From contig NZ_JACSMA010000001.1 of assembly GCF_018618415.1 (NCBI RefSeq), forward strand, positions 248,001 to 312,000: a stretch of 64,000 bases of DNA, read 5' to 3'. The position numbers and the translations under genes are program-made. The notes under the pieces are model-generated. The model was given only the letters and a program-made list of their open reading frames with translations. It searched no databases and was not told where the DNA came from. Positions within the stretch are counted from its first letter, which is position 1. Each line of letters starts with the position of its first letter. Origin of the DNA: Exiguobacterium sp. s146. GTDB taxonomy: Bacteria; Bacillota; Bacilli; Exiguobacteriales; Exiguobacteriaceae. This document shows, one piece after another, positions 12,752 through 20,914 of the stretch.

Positions 12752-13738
12752 ATGTTTTCAAAAGATATCGGGATTGATTTAGGAACAGCAAACGTCGTCA
12801 TCCACGTCAAAGGTCGAGGCATCGTCCTCGACGAGCCATCGGTCGTTGCCATTAAGCGTTCGACAGGGAAAGTACTCGCTGTCGGGACGGAAGCGTATCA
12901 GATGGTCGGACGTACACCAGGTGACATCGTCGCCATCCGTCCACTCCGTGACGGCGTCATCGCCGACTTCGCGACAACCGAAGAGATGCTACGTCACTTC
13001 GTCGAGAAGATTCAGGTCCGCGGTTTCTTCGGCGGCATCCGTATGCTTATCTGTACGCCGGCGAACGTGACACCGGTCGAAGCGAAAGCGATCCGTGAGG
13101 CGGCCGAGAAGGCCGGTGCGAAAGAAGTCTTCCTCGCCGTAGAACCGAAAGCAGCAGCCGTCGGTTCGGGCATGGACATCTGGAAGCCGGTCGGTCATAT
13201 GATTGTCGACATCGGTGGCGGGACGACAGACGTTGCCATCCTCTCGATGGGCGATATCGTCTGCGGCGAAACGATTAAAATCGCCGGGGACCGTTTCGAT
13301 ACGGACATCCTCCGCGCCATCAAAGACAAGCATAAGCTTGTCATCGGTGAGCGGACGGCCGAGCAAATCAAGAAAGAGATTGCGACGGTCTTCCCAGGCG
13401 GACGTAACGAGACGATGGATATCCGAGGTCGTGACATGGTGCGTGGGCTCCCACGTACGGTAACCATCACGTCGGAAGAACTCCGTGAAGCGATGGCCGA
13501 ATCGGCGAACGAGATCGTCGAAGCGACGAAGCGCGTTCTCGAACAGACGCCTCCGGAACTTGCGGCCGATATCATCGACCGCGGCATCATCATGACAGGT
13601 GGCGGCTCGCTCCTCCACGGCATCGATCAGCTCGTCGCCGAGCGTGTCGGTTTGCCGGTCATGATCGCCGAAGAGCCGACGCTTAGCGTCGCGCACGGCA
13701 CGGGCATCATGCTCGAGCACTTGGATCGTTTGAAGTAA
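12752..13738 (+). CDS. mbl: Rod-shape determining actin homologue Mbl
   Basis: A 328-residue MreB-family actin that forms membrane-bound filaments and guides side-wall peptidoglycan synthesis. Phosphate-binding loops are DLGTANVVIHV near residue 9 and DIGGGTTDVAI near 154; the adenosine loop is MTGGGSLLHGI near 288. The N-terminus (MFSKDIGIDLGTANVVIHVK) is closer to Mbl than to MreB. Bacillus mbl also lies just upstream of flhO/flhP, as here after a 6-kb insert. Ribosome site CGGAGGAA precedes the ATG. Confidence 0.92.
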   Translation: MFSKDIGIDLGTANVVIHVKGRGIVLDEPSVVAIKRSTGKVLAVGTEAYQMVGRTPGDIVAIRPLRDGVIADFATTEEMLRHFVEKIQVRGFFGGIRMLICTPANVTPVEAKAIREAAEKAGAKEVFLAVEPKAAAVGSGMDIWKPVGHMIVDIGGGTTDVAILSMGDIVCGETIKIAGDRFDTDILRAIKDKHKLVIGERTAEQIKKEIATVFPGGRNETMDIRGRDMVRGLPRTVTITSEELREAMAESANEIVEATKRVLEQTPPELAADIIDRGIIMTGGGSLLHGIDQLVAERVGLPVMIAEEPTLSVAHGTGIMLEHLDRLK

Positions 13739-13747
13739 ACAGATGAA

Positions 13748-13782
13748 GAGGTATGGCGTCTACAGGCGTCATGCCTCTTTTT
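13748..13782 (+). terminator. Terminator after mbl
   Basis: GAGGTATGGCG pairs imperfectly (two wobbles) with CGTCATGCCTC and is followed by TTTTT. Confidence 0.75.
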
Positions 13783-13840
13783 GTGTTTAGGACTGTCCGA
13801 ATTTTCTGGAAATGGATAGACTAAAAGGGGAGGGGTATTG

Positions 13841-14266
13841 ATGAATCCATTGATTGAGCGATTGACGGCGAAAGGGGTCGGGGTCATCGAGTATGAGAAT
13901 CAAGGCGAGCAAGCACGACAAACATGGAGACGACGTTTCATATCGACGGGACAGCAAGGACGCCTATGGCCATATTTGTGGGAGCATCTCGGCAATGAGG
14001 CGCTCTGTGGGGAAGAGGCCGATCTTGCCATGCACCGCGCTGCAAAATGGACGTGTCTTGTGTTCTTTCAGCACTCGGACGATGTCCTCGAGCTCGACTT
14101 GACGCAAGCCAAACCGATTGCGAGAAAAGACTTGATTGTCGCAACGATGGATTATGCGGACGTCTATATCGTCGACCCGGCGTATACGTGGACGTACGTT
14201 ATCCCGCACCAAGCGGACTGGGGACCGTATTTTCTCACCAAATTAGGGATAAAAGGGGACGATTGA
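13841..14266 (+). CDS. DUF4275 family protein
   Basis: A 141-residue soluble protein. The segments VFFQHSDDVLEL, ADVYIVDPAYTWTYV and PHQADWGPYF fit my memory of the DUF4275 family found in Bacillales; the function is unknown. The ATG follows AGGGGAGGGG. Its stop is immediately followed by the ATG of the SDR gene, so the two probably form an operon. Confidence 0.7.
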   Translation: MNPLIERLTAKGVGVIEYENQGEQARQTWRRRFISTGQQGRLWPYLWEHLGNEALCGEEADLAMHRAAKWTCLVFFQHSDDVLELDLTQAKPIARKDLIVATMDYADVYIVDPAYTWTYVIPHQADWGPYFLTKLGIKGDD

Positions 14267-15028
14267 ATGGCACGACCACTCACACTCATCACCGGCGTCA
14301 GCCGGACGCAAGGCATCGGGGCGGCCGTCGCCCGAAAACTTGCCGGGGCAGGCCATGACTTGTATTTGACGCACTGGACCCCGTTTGACGGGACGGACGG
14401 GGTAGGAGCGGAGCCAGAATTCATCGACGGCTTCGTCGACGAATTAAAGGCCTCAGGGGCCCGTGTCGCGCATGAGTCGTACGATTTGGCGTCTGGAGAC
14501 GCAGAAGGGCTGCTCGACCGTGTCGAAGCGGCAATCGGTACTCCGAGCCGTCTGATTAACAACGCGACGTATGAGCGGCACGTGAGCGTCGATACGTTCA
14601 CGTCGGAAACGTTACGTCGCCATTATCTCGTCAATAACGAAGGGACGCTCTGTTTGACGTTCGCCTTCATCGAACGTTACAAACAAGCGGGACATACGGA
14701 CGGACGCATCCTGTTCATGGTGTCTGGGGGAGCGGATGCGTCCAACTTGGCCTATATCGCCACGAAAGGCGCCTTGATCGCCATCACGCCGGCACTCGCC
14801 AACGGGGCCGGGAAGTACGGGATTTCCGTCAATGCGCTCGACCCGGGGCCGACCGACTCGGGCTGGATCGATGACGCATTGCGGCAACAGCTCGAGCCAC
14901 TGTTCCCACATGGACGCGTTGGCACACCGGAGGATACGGCCCGTTATATCGCGTTCCTCATGGGACCGGATGGGGCGTGGGTCAATGGGCAGCATTTGCA
15001 CGTCGACGGCGGATTCGTCGGACGCTAA
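14267..15028 (+). CDS. Short-chain dehydrogenase/reductase
   Basis: A 253-residue classical SDR. The NAD(P)-binding motif is TGVSRTQGIG at residues 9-18, NNAT lies near 92, and the catalytic Tyr-Lys pair is in YIATK near 162. The C-terminal VNGQHLHVDGG resembles 3-oxoacyl-ACP reductases, but the substrate cannot be assigned. It follows the DUF4275 gene with no gap and is followed by terminator structures. Confidence 0.85.
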   Translation: MARPLTLITGVSRTQGIGAAVARKLAGAGHDLYLTHWTPFDGTDGVGAEPEFIDGFVDELKASGARVAHESYDLASGDAEGLLDRVEAAIGTPSRLINNATYERHVSVDTFTSETLRRHYLVNNEGTLCLTFAFIERYKQAGHTDGRILFMVSGGADASNLAYIATKGALIAITPALANGAGKYGISVNALDPGPTDSGWIDDALRQQLEPLFPHGRVGTPEDTARYIAFLMGPDGAWVNGQHLHVDGGFVGR

Positions 15029-15031
15029 AAA

Positions 15032-15060
15032 GAGCTTGTCCCACGAATTGGGACAAGCTC
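15032..15060. terminator. Perfect hairpin, left half of a probably split bidirectional terminator
   Basis: GAGCTTGTCCCA and TGGGACAAGCTC form a perfect 12-bp stem with a 5-base loop. A run of five A precedes it (a T-run on the reverse strand), but the expected plus-strand T-run is missing. The same GACAAGCTC followed by TTTTT occurs 262 bases further on, so the structure looks interrupted. Confidence 0.65.
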
Positions 15061-15075
15061 AACTTGTGAACGAAT

Positions 15076-15109
15076 CGATTCGCGAAACAGCGAGTCGGTT
15101 TGTTTTTTT
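15076..15109 (+). terminator. Plus-strand terminator downstream of the SDR gene
   Basis: CGATTCGC pairs with GCGAGTCG (one wobble) around GAAACA, followed by a T-rich tract with seven consecutive T. Confidence 0.65.
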
Positions 15110-15130
15110 GTATTCGATGCGAAAACACAG

Positions 15131-15165
15131 AAAAAACGAACAGCCACTCGGAAAGTGACTGTTCG
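15131..15165 (-). terminator. Reverse-strand terminator
   Basis: On the reverse strand CGAACAGTCAC pairs with GTGGCTGTTCG (one wobble) and is followed by TTTTTT. It would stop transcripts coming from the kinase and response-regulator pair to the right. Confidence 0.75.
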
Positions 15166-15172
15166 CTCGTGT

Positions 15173-15297
15173 CGCTCATCCGGAGCGCCGGAGACTCCTG
15201 AGGGATTAGCGAGCGAAGGGAGACCCAGCAGCGACGCGAGTCGTGATGCGGCTCCCTGCTCGCCCCTAGGAAAGCGGAGGCGCTAAAAGGATGAGCG
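15173..15297. repeat. 125-bp imperfect palindromic repeat element
   Basis: The element starts with CGCTCATCC and ends with its exact complement GGATGAGCG. Inside, AGCGCC pairs with GGCGCT, and further blocks (CTCCTGAGGG with CCCCTAGGA, GGGAG with CTCCC) continue the pairing, so the whole unit folds into one long hairpin. The GC-rich sequence with GCAGCGACGCGAGTCG resembles palindromic repeats scattered through Bacillales genomes as I remember them. There is no coding potential. Confidence 0.65.
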
Positions 15298-15326
15298 TTA
15301 TAAGATGATAGACGACAAGCTCTTTT

Positions 15327-16106
15327 TCAATGCCACGTATAGTCTTTATCGACAAATAGACGAGCGTTCAATTCCGTTTGTGGGAATGGCTTACGCTTCG
15401 CATCCAGCCAGTCATAATAATCGCAGACACACGCATCATCTAAGTGGAGCGAATAACCGTTATTGATCGTCTGGACGGAGATGCTCAAGTCATACTCGGC
15501 GAGCGTCTTCTTCAAGCGGTAAACGAGGTTGTAGACGTTGTGGAGCGCACGCTGCGGCTCATCAATCTCCGGATAGAGCGTCTCGGCGATGAGCCATTTG
15601 TTGACGACTTTATCGCGATGGAAAATCAAGTAGGCGAACAGCTCCTCCGTCTTTTGCGTCGGCTATTTGACGAGATCACCGTCTTGCGTCTTGACCGAGA
15701 AATGGTCGAGACATTGAATCGAGCACGTGCGGTGATGTTCAGTCGCAAGCGTCTCCGCATATCGTTTCGACACGCGCGGGATGAGATCGTGAATCATCTG
15801 TTCGGTGATCGGTTTGAGCAGATAATGTGTTGCTTGGATATCGAACGCCTCGACCGCATATTTGCTGTGGGCCGTCGTGAAGACGACTTGGGTCGTCGCG
15901 GGCAAGCGTTTCGCAAACTCGATACCGGTCATTTGCGGCATCTCGATATCGAGGAAGACGAGATCGACTTCCTGGTCGGCTAAAAATTCGAGCGCTTGGA
16001 GCGGATCGTGGAACGACCCCATCCATTTTAAATTCGGTTCACATTGGACGAGGCGTTCCATCATCCTCAAAATATGGTGTTCATCTTCAATCAAGATCGT
16101 GCGCAT
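15327..16106 (-). pseudogene. Response regulator with SARP-like C-terminal domain, interrupted by TAG and 3'-truncated
   Basis: The first 147 codons encode a receiver domain (LIEDEHH acidic pocket, Asp in VFLDIEMP, Lys in LLKPIT) plus the start of a DNA-binding domain. The frame then hits TAG at 15663-15665 and continues in the same frame for 111 more codons. The sequence around the stop reads QDGDLVK-stop-PTQKTEELFAYL; relatives carry a Trp exactly there (KWPT-type), so TGG has become TAG by one base change. The winged-helix part is otherwise intact, but the protein ends at DKDYTWH, well short of the usual BTAD-like tail. It overlaps the kinase gene by 20 bases. Alternatives are stop read-through or a sequencing error, but the truncation supports decay. 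Confidence 0.8.
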
Positions 16107-17904
16107 CTGACTCGTTCATCCTTTCTTGTTTCGGGAGGCGTATAAAGACGTGCGTGCCGGCCCCGGGTTCAGAATTTAATTTAAATATGGCTCCTGGTAA
16201 ATAGGCGATCCGATTTTTGACGTTCGGAATCCCGATTCCGCTAGGACGTTTTAAATGAGACGTTGGTTCGAAGCCGATGCCGTTATCGGCGATCCGGATT
16301 TCGATGGCATCGTCTGCCGACTGGACGGACAGCATGAGCCGTTTGACACCATCTTGCTTCATCAACCCATGCTGGACCGCGTTCTCGACGAGCGGTTGCA
16401 ACAACAGCGGCGGAATTTGAGCGTTTAACGTCGCCGGATCGATATCTTTCGTGATCGTCAAGGCATCGTTAAAGCGTGTCTGTTCAATCATCAAATAGGA
16501 GTCGATGACCTCAAGCTCTTGCCCGAGCGAGATATCGTTTTCCGTACGGCCGTTCTCGAAGATAAAACGGACGTATGTGCTCAAATGACTGAGCAGGCGC
16601 GCCGCTTCGGTCGGTGCCGTGTAACAGAGGGCGATGACGTTGCCGAACGTGTTGTACAGGAAGTGCGGTTTGATTTGCGCGTTGAAAAACGAGATTTCGC
16701 TTTTTTGAGCAAATGTCTGCACTTCTCGCTTTTGCCGTTTATCCGTCGACAAATGAATCGGGAGTAGCGTGAACATGAGCAGGAAGTAAATGAGCGATAG
16801 GATGCTCGTGTACAGTTCCTGGTCCGGGTGATCAATCAGGGCGTTTAAAATCTGACCGATATAACCGATGATGAGCGCCACCGTGAACACTAAAAACTCG
16901 AACGGATACCCGTCATCTTTTCGTTCGAACAGCCAGTTGATGTTGAGGCCGGTCCAAAAGAACGTGATGAACAGGACATAAATCCAAGCGAACTGGTCGA
17001 ACAGCTCATGGTAGCCGTAAGGCAATACAAGGGCAATCAGACTGAGCGCATAGAACGGGCACGAGACATATTTCAAGAAATACCGGAACGGGACACGCTC
17101 GAGTTTCAAGGCGAAATTGATGAGCATGGCGATGCTCAACAGCGCCGTAATCAAATTCAATTTATGGGCCGAGACATAAGTCATCCAAGGGATAATTTCG
17201 AATACAATCATCTGGTCGCTCGTCAAAAGGGAAACACTGACGAGCAAAAAGAAAGCGGCCCCGTACAGATAAAGCGCTTCTTTACGGTGGAACTGCCAGA
17301 CGATGGCGTAGAACGAGAAAATGAGTAGTGAAATGAGAATGATGACAAACTCATAACTAAAGTATTTATTGTGATATGTCATCATATTACTAGTCGGACC
17401 GATGAGCACGCTTTCGGCAATACCGGTCGCAAGTTCGTCGGTCGCGGTCGTCTGAATCGTCAAGCGGAACGTCGGGGTATGCGTATCTAGCAGAACGAGG
17501 TAAGCATGCCGAGGATTTTCATCTGTCGATGCGTAGACGGGTGAGACGGTATTCCCATTAATGAGGAGGTTGACATGGGGGTGGTTACGTGGGACGCGTA
17601 GTGCATATTGTCCCGGTGGCAAGGTAATGTCAGCTTCATAGGTCGCCGTTTTATGTGGCGTCACATGCGGGATTCGTCGATAGGACTCACGGTCGACTTG
17701 ATCGAGCAAGCTCGATTGAAATCGCCACGTGCCGTCGAGGCGCATGATTTGGTCGGTCACACTGGAATCGGTCAAATCGGCCGTTCCTTGTGAGACGGGG
17801 GCTGAATCGTCAATCGTTTGTCCTCGCGTCAAGGCTAGTCCGCCTCCGAGTACGAGAATCACCATCAACAGAATCAGCCCAATCGATTTAGGGGTCATCT
17901 GCAT
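16087..17904 (-). CDS. 7TM-type sensor histidine kinase (7TMR-DISM / His_kinase family)
   Basis: A 605-residue membrane kinase. A signal-anchor (about 8-26) leads to an extracellular domain of some 150 residues, then about seven membrane helices (190-385), then a LytS/YesM-type kinase module. The phosphorylated His is in IKPHFLYNTFGN near residue 415; the ATP site includes LLQPLVENAVQHG and ADNGIGF. Length is normal for the class. It overlaps the response-regulator pseudogene, its natural partner, so the pathway may be dead or the kinase may use another regulator. The extracellular domain suggests a ligand-binding 7TM receptor; the ligand is unknown. Confidence 0.85.
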   Translation of the reverse strand: MQMTPKSIGLILLMVILVLGGGLALTRGQTIDDSAPVSQGTADLTDSSVTDQIMRLDGTWRFQSSLLDQVDRESYRRIPHVTPHKTATYEADITLPPGQYALRVPRNHPHVNLLINGNTVSPVYASTDENPRHAYLVLLDTHTPTFRLTIQTTATDELATGIAESVLIGPTSNMMTYHNKYFSYEFVIILISLLIFSFYAIVWQFHRKEALYLYGAAFFLLVSVSLLTSDQMIVFEIIPWMTYVSAHKLNLITALLSIAMLINFALKLERVPFRYFLKYVSCPFYALSLIALVLPYGYHELFDQFAWIYVLFITFFWTGLNINWLFERKDDGYPFEFLVFTVALIIGYIGQILNALIDHPDQELYTSILSLIYFLLMFTLLPIHLSTDKRQKREVQTFAQKSEISFFNAQIKPHFLYNTFGNVIALCYTAPTEAARLLSHLSTYVRFIFENGRTENDISLGQELEVIDSYLMIEQTRFNDALTITKDIDPATLNAQIPPLLLQPLVENAVQHGLMKQDGVKRLMLSVQSADDAIEIRIADNGIGFEPTSHLKRPSGIGIPNVKNRIAYLPGAIFKLNSEPGAGTHVFIRLPKQERMNESDAHDLD

Positions 17905-18079
17905 ATTCCCTTCGTGTTTGTGAGTTTCTTGTGAGAAGTGAACGATATACTAACACTACTCACACACTAATGAAAGTGACGAATGTGTACTTATCGTACA
18001 TGAATTCGTCATTTTTGAATAGCAGAACCGTTTGAAAATGCCCCTGAAACTTATTTGACCTGTGGAAAGAAGGCCCGAT

Positions 18080-20011
18080 ATGAAGCGTTGGATTGAACAA
18101 CGAATTAGCCGGCAAGTGCTCACCGTATTCTACGTGTTAATCGCTTTAATCACGTTGACGTCACTTGGCACATACTTTTATACCCAGCAAGCAATCCGCG
18201 AAACAACTGTCGAACTCGAACGCATCAGTGAGCAGCGGGCCCGGGCGACTGACTTGTTCGAAACGTGGCAATCGATGCAGTACGAGATGCGCGGTCACGT
18301 CCTGCTTGGGGAGGACGCATTGCTCGCGGAAGTGAAGCGGGCGCAAGCGCGAATCGATGATCAGACGAGCTGGTTCGAACAGAATGCCGCATCGAAAGCC
18401 GAGACGACGTTCGCCGAAGACGCGCGTTTGTTGTTCAGCATCTACACGACGCGTGTCATGCCTGGCCTCGAGCGTTATGTCGTCGCCAAAGCGAACGGGG
18501 AGATCGATGAACCGTTCTTACAGATGGCCACCGTAGGCCAACTCATGCCGAAGAATGCGACCTCGACCCAGACCCGATTCAAACTGAATACGAAAAGTGC
18601 GGCCGATATGAGCGCGAGCATCGTCGACATGGAATCGGTGTTCACCGATTACCGAGCGGACCTCGATTTCCAAGAGACGAGTCTTCGAGAACAGCTGTCA
18701 GAGCAGCTCGCCAAAGCCCAGTGGATGTGGCTCCTCATCTTGCTCGGCGCGTTGTTCATCCTCTTTGTCAGCCTGCAACCGTACATCGTGCGCTTGACGA
18801 ATCAACTGCAGTCACTAATCACAAACAGTGAGCGGCTCGCCGTCGATCCACATGCGACACTCATTCCGATTGAGCCGATGAAAAACGAGGTCGGACAATT
18901 ATCGCAGTCGTTCATGGTCATGTCATCGTCACTAATTCATCAGCATGACGAACTTGAGAAAGAACGTGAGAAGACGGCGCGGATGATTCACACAATGCGG
19001 GACGCGATTGTCTTCGTCGAACTCGAGACGAACCACCGCTTCGGAAACGAGGCGTTGTTCGAATTGTATGACCAACCGTTCCCGTTCGGCGACCGTCAGA
19101 GCCTATATCCGATCGACGCGTTCTACGAGCCGTTCATGGAACAGATCGATGACCAGGACGGCCTCAATCGGTTCACGCATCGGGCCAAGAAGTGCGGAAT
19201 CTTCGATGAGACGTTTACGTATTCGATGCAAGGGGGAAGACGTATCATACGGATGTACGCCGAACCGATTGAACTGCAGGACGAACGTTTCGGCGTGATG
19301 TTTGTGTCGCGGGACATTACGAAAGAGATTGAGATTGACCGCTTGAAGACGGAACTCGTCGCGACGGTCTCTCACGAACTTCGGACCCCGCTCACATCCA
19401 TTCTTGGCTTTACCGAACTCCTTGAACATCGACACGTCGACGAAGAGAAGCGCAAACGCTACTTGAGCATGATTCATAGCGAGACGACCCGGCTCGAGCG
19501 GCTCGTCAGCAATTTACTCGACGTGCAGAAAATGGAGGCCGGTAAAGGTCAGCAAGACTTTAAAGTCGAGAGTTTGTTCGAAATGTTGTCCGATATTCTT
19601 GAGATTCATGCCGGTTCGACCGAGTTGCATGCGTTCCATTTCGATTGCGATGAAACGATTCGTGTTTCCGGTGACCCGGCGCAACTGCGTCAAGTGTTCT
19701 CGAATATCTTGAATAACGCCATTAAATACTCGCCCGACGGCGGTAATATTTCTGTCGACGTCTCGTGTGATGACGATGTCATCCGGATCGCCATCGAAGA
19801 CGAAGGCATGGGTGTGGCGCCCGCAGATGCCGAACGACTGTTTGAGAAGTTCTACCGTGTCCAAAACGAGCAGAGTCGCAATATTGGAGGCACCGGCCTT
19901 GGACTTGCAATCTGTAAGGAGATCATCGAATCGCACGGCGGAACGATCAGCGTCCGTTCTGAACTTGGGAACGGCACGACCATGACGGTCGAACTCCCGA
20001 TTGTCGCTTGA
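18080..20011 (+). CDS. Membrane sensor histidine kinase with HAMP, PAS and HisKA domains
   Basis: A 643-residue kinase. Membrane helices at about 14-36 and 214-236 flank an extracellular helical sensor, followed by HAMP, a PAS-like segment (about 310-415), the H-box VSHELRTPL near residue 430 and a HATPase domain with NNAIKYSP, DEGMGV and GGTGLGLAI. No response regulator lies next to it, so it is an orphan kinase. The start at 18080 follows GAAAGAAGG; a GTG 18 bases upstream is in frame but has no ribosome site. It is divergent from the 7TM kinase. Confidence 0.88.
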   Translation: MKRWIEQRISRQVLTVFYVLIALITLTSLGTYFYTQQAIRETTVELERISEQRARATDLFETWQSMQYEMRGHVLLGEDALLAEVKRAQARIDDQTSWFEQNAASKAETTFAEDARLLFSIYTTRVMPGLERYVVAKANGEIDEPFLQMATVGQLMPKNATSTQTRFKLNTKSAADMSASIVDMESVFTDYRADLDFQETSLREQLSEQLAKAQWMWLLILLGALFILFVSLQPYIVRLTNQLQSLITNSERLAVDPHATLIPIEPMKNEVGQLSQSFMVMSSSLIHQHDELEKEREKTARMIHTMRDAIVFVELETNHRFGNEALFELYDQPFPFGDRQSLYPIDAFYEPFMEQIDDQDGLNRFTHRAKKCGIFDETFTYSMQGGRRIIRMYAEPIELQDERFGVMFVSRDITKEIEIDRLKTELVATVSHELRTPLTSILGFTELLEHRHVDEEKRKRYLSMIHSETTRLERLVSNLLDVQKMEAGKGQQDFKVESLFEMLSDILEIHAGSTELHAFHFDCDETIRVSGDPAQLRQVFSNILNNAIKYSPDGGNISVDVSCDDDVIRIAIEDEGMGVAPADAERLFEKFYRVQNEQSRNIGGTGLGLAICKEIIESHGGTISVRSELGNGTTMTVELPIVA

Positions 20012-20015
20012 CGAA

Positions 20016-20043
20016 AATCACTTCATCGCGAAGTGGTTTTTTT
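20016..20043 (+). terminator. Terminator after the sensor kinase
   Basis: AATCACTTC pairs with GAAGTGGTT (one wobble) across a 5-base loop and runs into a T tract. Confidence 0.75.
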
Positions 20044-20062
20044 AGTTTTTTTCGAAAAACGG

Positions 20063-20090
20063 TAAACGAAACGTTCGTTTGGTACGATAT
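20063..20090 (+). promoter_or_regulatory. SigD-type flagellar promoter of flhO-flhP
   Basis: TAAA is followed after 16 bases by TACGATAT, compared with the SigD consensus TAAA-N15-GCCGATAT. It lies 40 bases upstream of flhO, whose Bacillus counterpart depends on SigD. Confidence 0.55.
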
Positions 20091-20129
20091 AGAAAGTGAA
20101 GACTTTGAACGACGAAAGGAAGACGAACC

Positions 20130-20903
20130 ATGCTACGCGGATTATATACGGCGGCGGGCGCGATGAACGCGCTCCAACGTCAACAAGAGATTTTGAGCAA
20201 TAACCTCGGCAACGTCCGGACACCCGGATTCAAGGCATCGAACGGCGTCGTCCGCTCGTTCCCGGAAATGTTGCTCGCCCAAGTGAGCCACTCGGGGAAT
20301 TCGGGCTCACGCGTCCAAGGCGAGGTCGGCACGTTGTCGACGGGCGTGTATTTGCAAGAGACGATGCCGCGTTTCTCGACGGGCAGCATCTCGGAGACGG
20401 GCAGCCCGACCGACGTATATATGAAAGTACCGGCTGACGCGACGGGGGCGGCCATGTTCGCCGTCGAGCAGAACGGCGAGACGCTCTATACGACGAACGG
20501 ACGCTTCGCGGTCGATGAGGAGCGCTTCTTGCGCTCAGCGGACGGCGGCTACATTCTCTCGGATGTCGGCGCACGGATTCAATTGCCGTCAAGTGAGTTC
20601 ACATTGTCTGGGGACGGCCAAATCACGTCGCTCGGTCAAAACGTGGCGACGCTCGGTACCGCCCAAATCGATGACTTGGCGACACTCGAGCAAGTCGGGA
20701 ACGATTATCGGGTCAATGGAGACGCCCCGCCTGCTGCGAACGTTCAGTTCCAGCAAGGGTTTATTGAAGAGGCGAACGTCGACCTCGACCGGACAATGGC
20801 CGATTTGATGACGACGTACCGTCAGTTCGAGGCGAACCAAAAAGTCGTCCAAGCGTATGACAAGAGTGCCGAGCGGGCCATTGAAATCGCTCGGATTCGT
20901 TAA
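20130..20903 (+). CDS. flhO: Flagellar hook-basal body protein FlhO
   Basis: A 257-residue FlgF/FlgG-family rod protein exported by the flagellar type III system. The N-terminal motif LLSNN is represented by EILSNNLGNVRTPGFKAS, and the C-terminal motif by QGFIEEANVDLDRTMADLM and ANQKVVQAYDK. Length is normal. The ATG follows GAAAGGAAG. It lies 11 bases before flhP. Confidence 0.9.
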   Translation: MLRGLYTAAGAMNALQRQQEILSNNLGNVRTPGFKASNGVVRSFPEMLLAQVSHSGNSGSRVQGEVGTLSTGVYLQETMPRFSTGSISETGSPTDVYMKVPADATGAAMFAVEQNGETLYTTNGRFAVDEERFLRSADGGYILSDVGARIQLPSSEFTLSGDGQITSLGQNVATLGTAQIDDLATLEQVGNDYRVNGDAPPAANVQFQQGFIEEANVDLDRTMADLMTTYRQFEANQKVVQAYDKSAERAIEIARIR

Positions 20904-20914
20904 GGAGGAAGCTT

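Larger units (their letters stand above)
15052..15322. repeat. 9-bp direct repeat GACAAGCTC bracketing a 253-bp insert
   Basis: GACAAGCTC occurs at 15052-15060 and 15314-15322. The first copy closes a perfect stem lacking its T-run; the second is followed by TTTTT. Joining the two copies would restore a symmetrical bidirectional terminator. This is the pattern of a target-site duplication, although no inverted repeats were found at the exact ends of the insert. Confidence 0.5.

Noticed and set aside
12989-13720. A 243-codon reverse-strand frame opposite mbl
   Set aside because: It has no recognisable protein features and no ribosome site, and it lies entirely within mbl.
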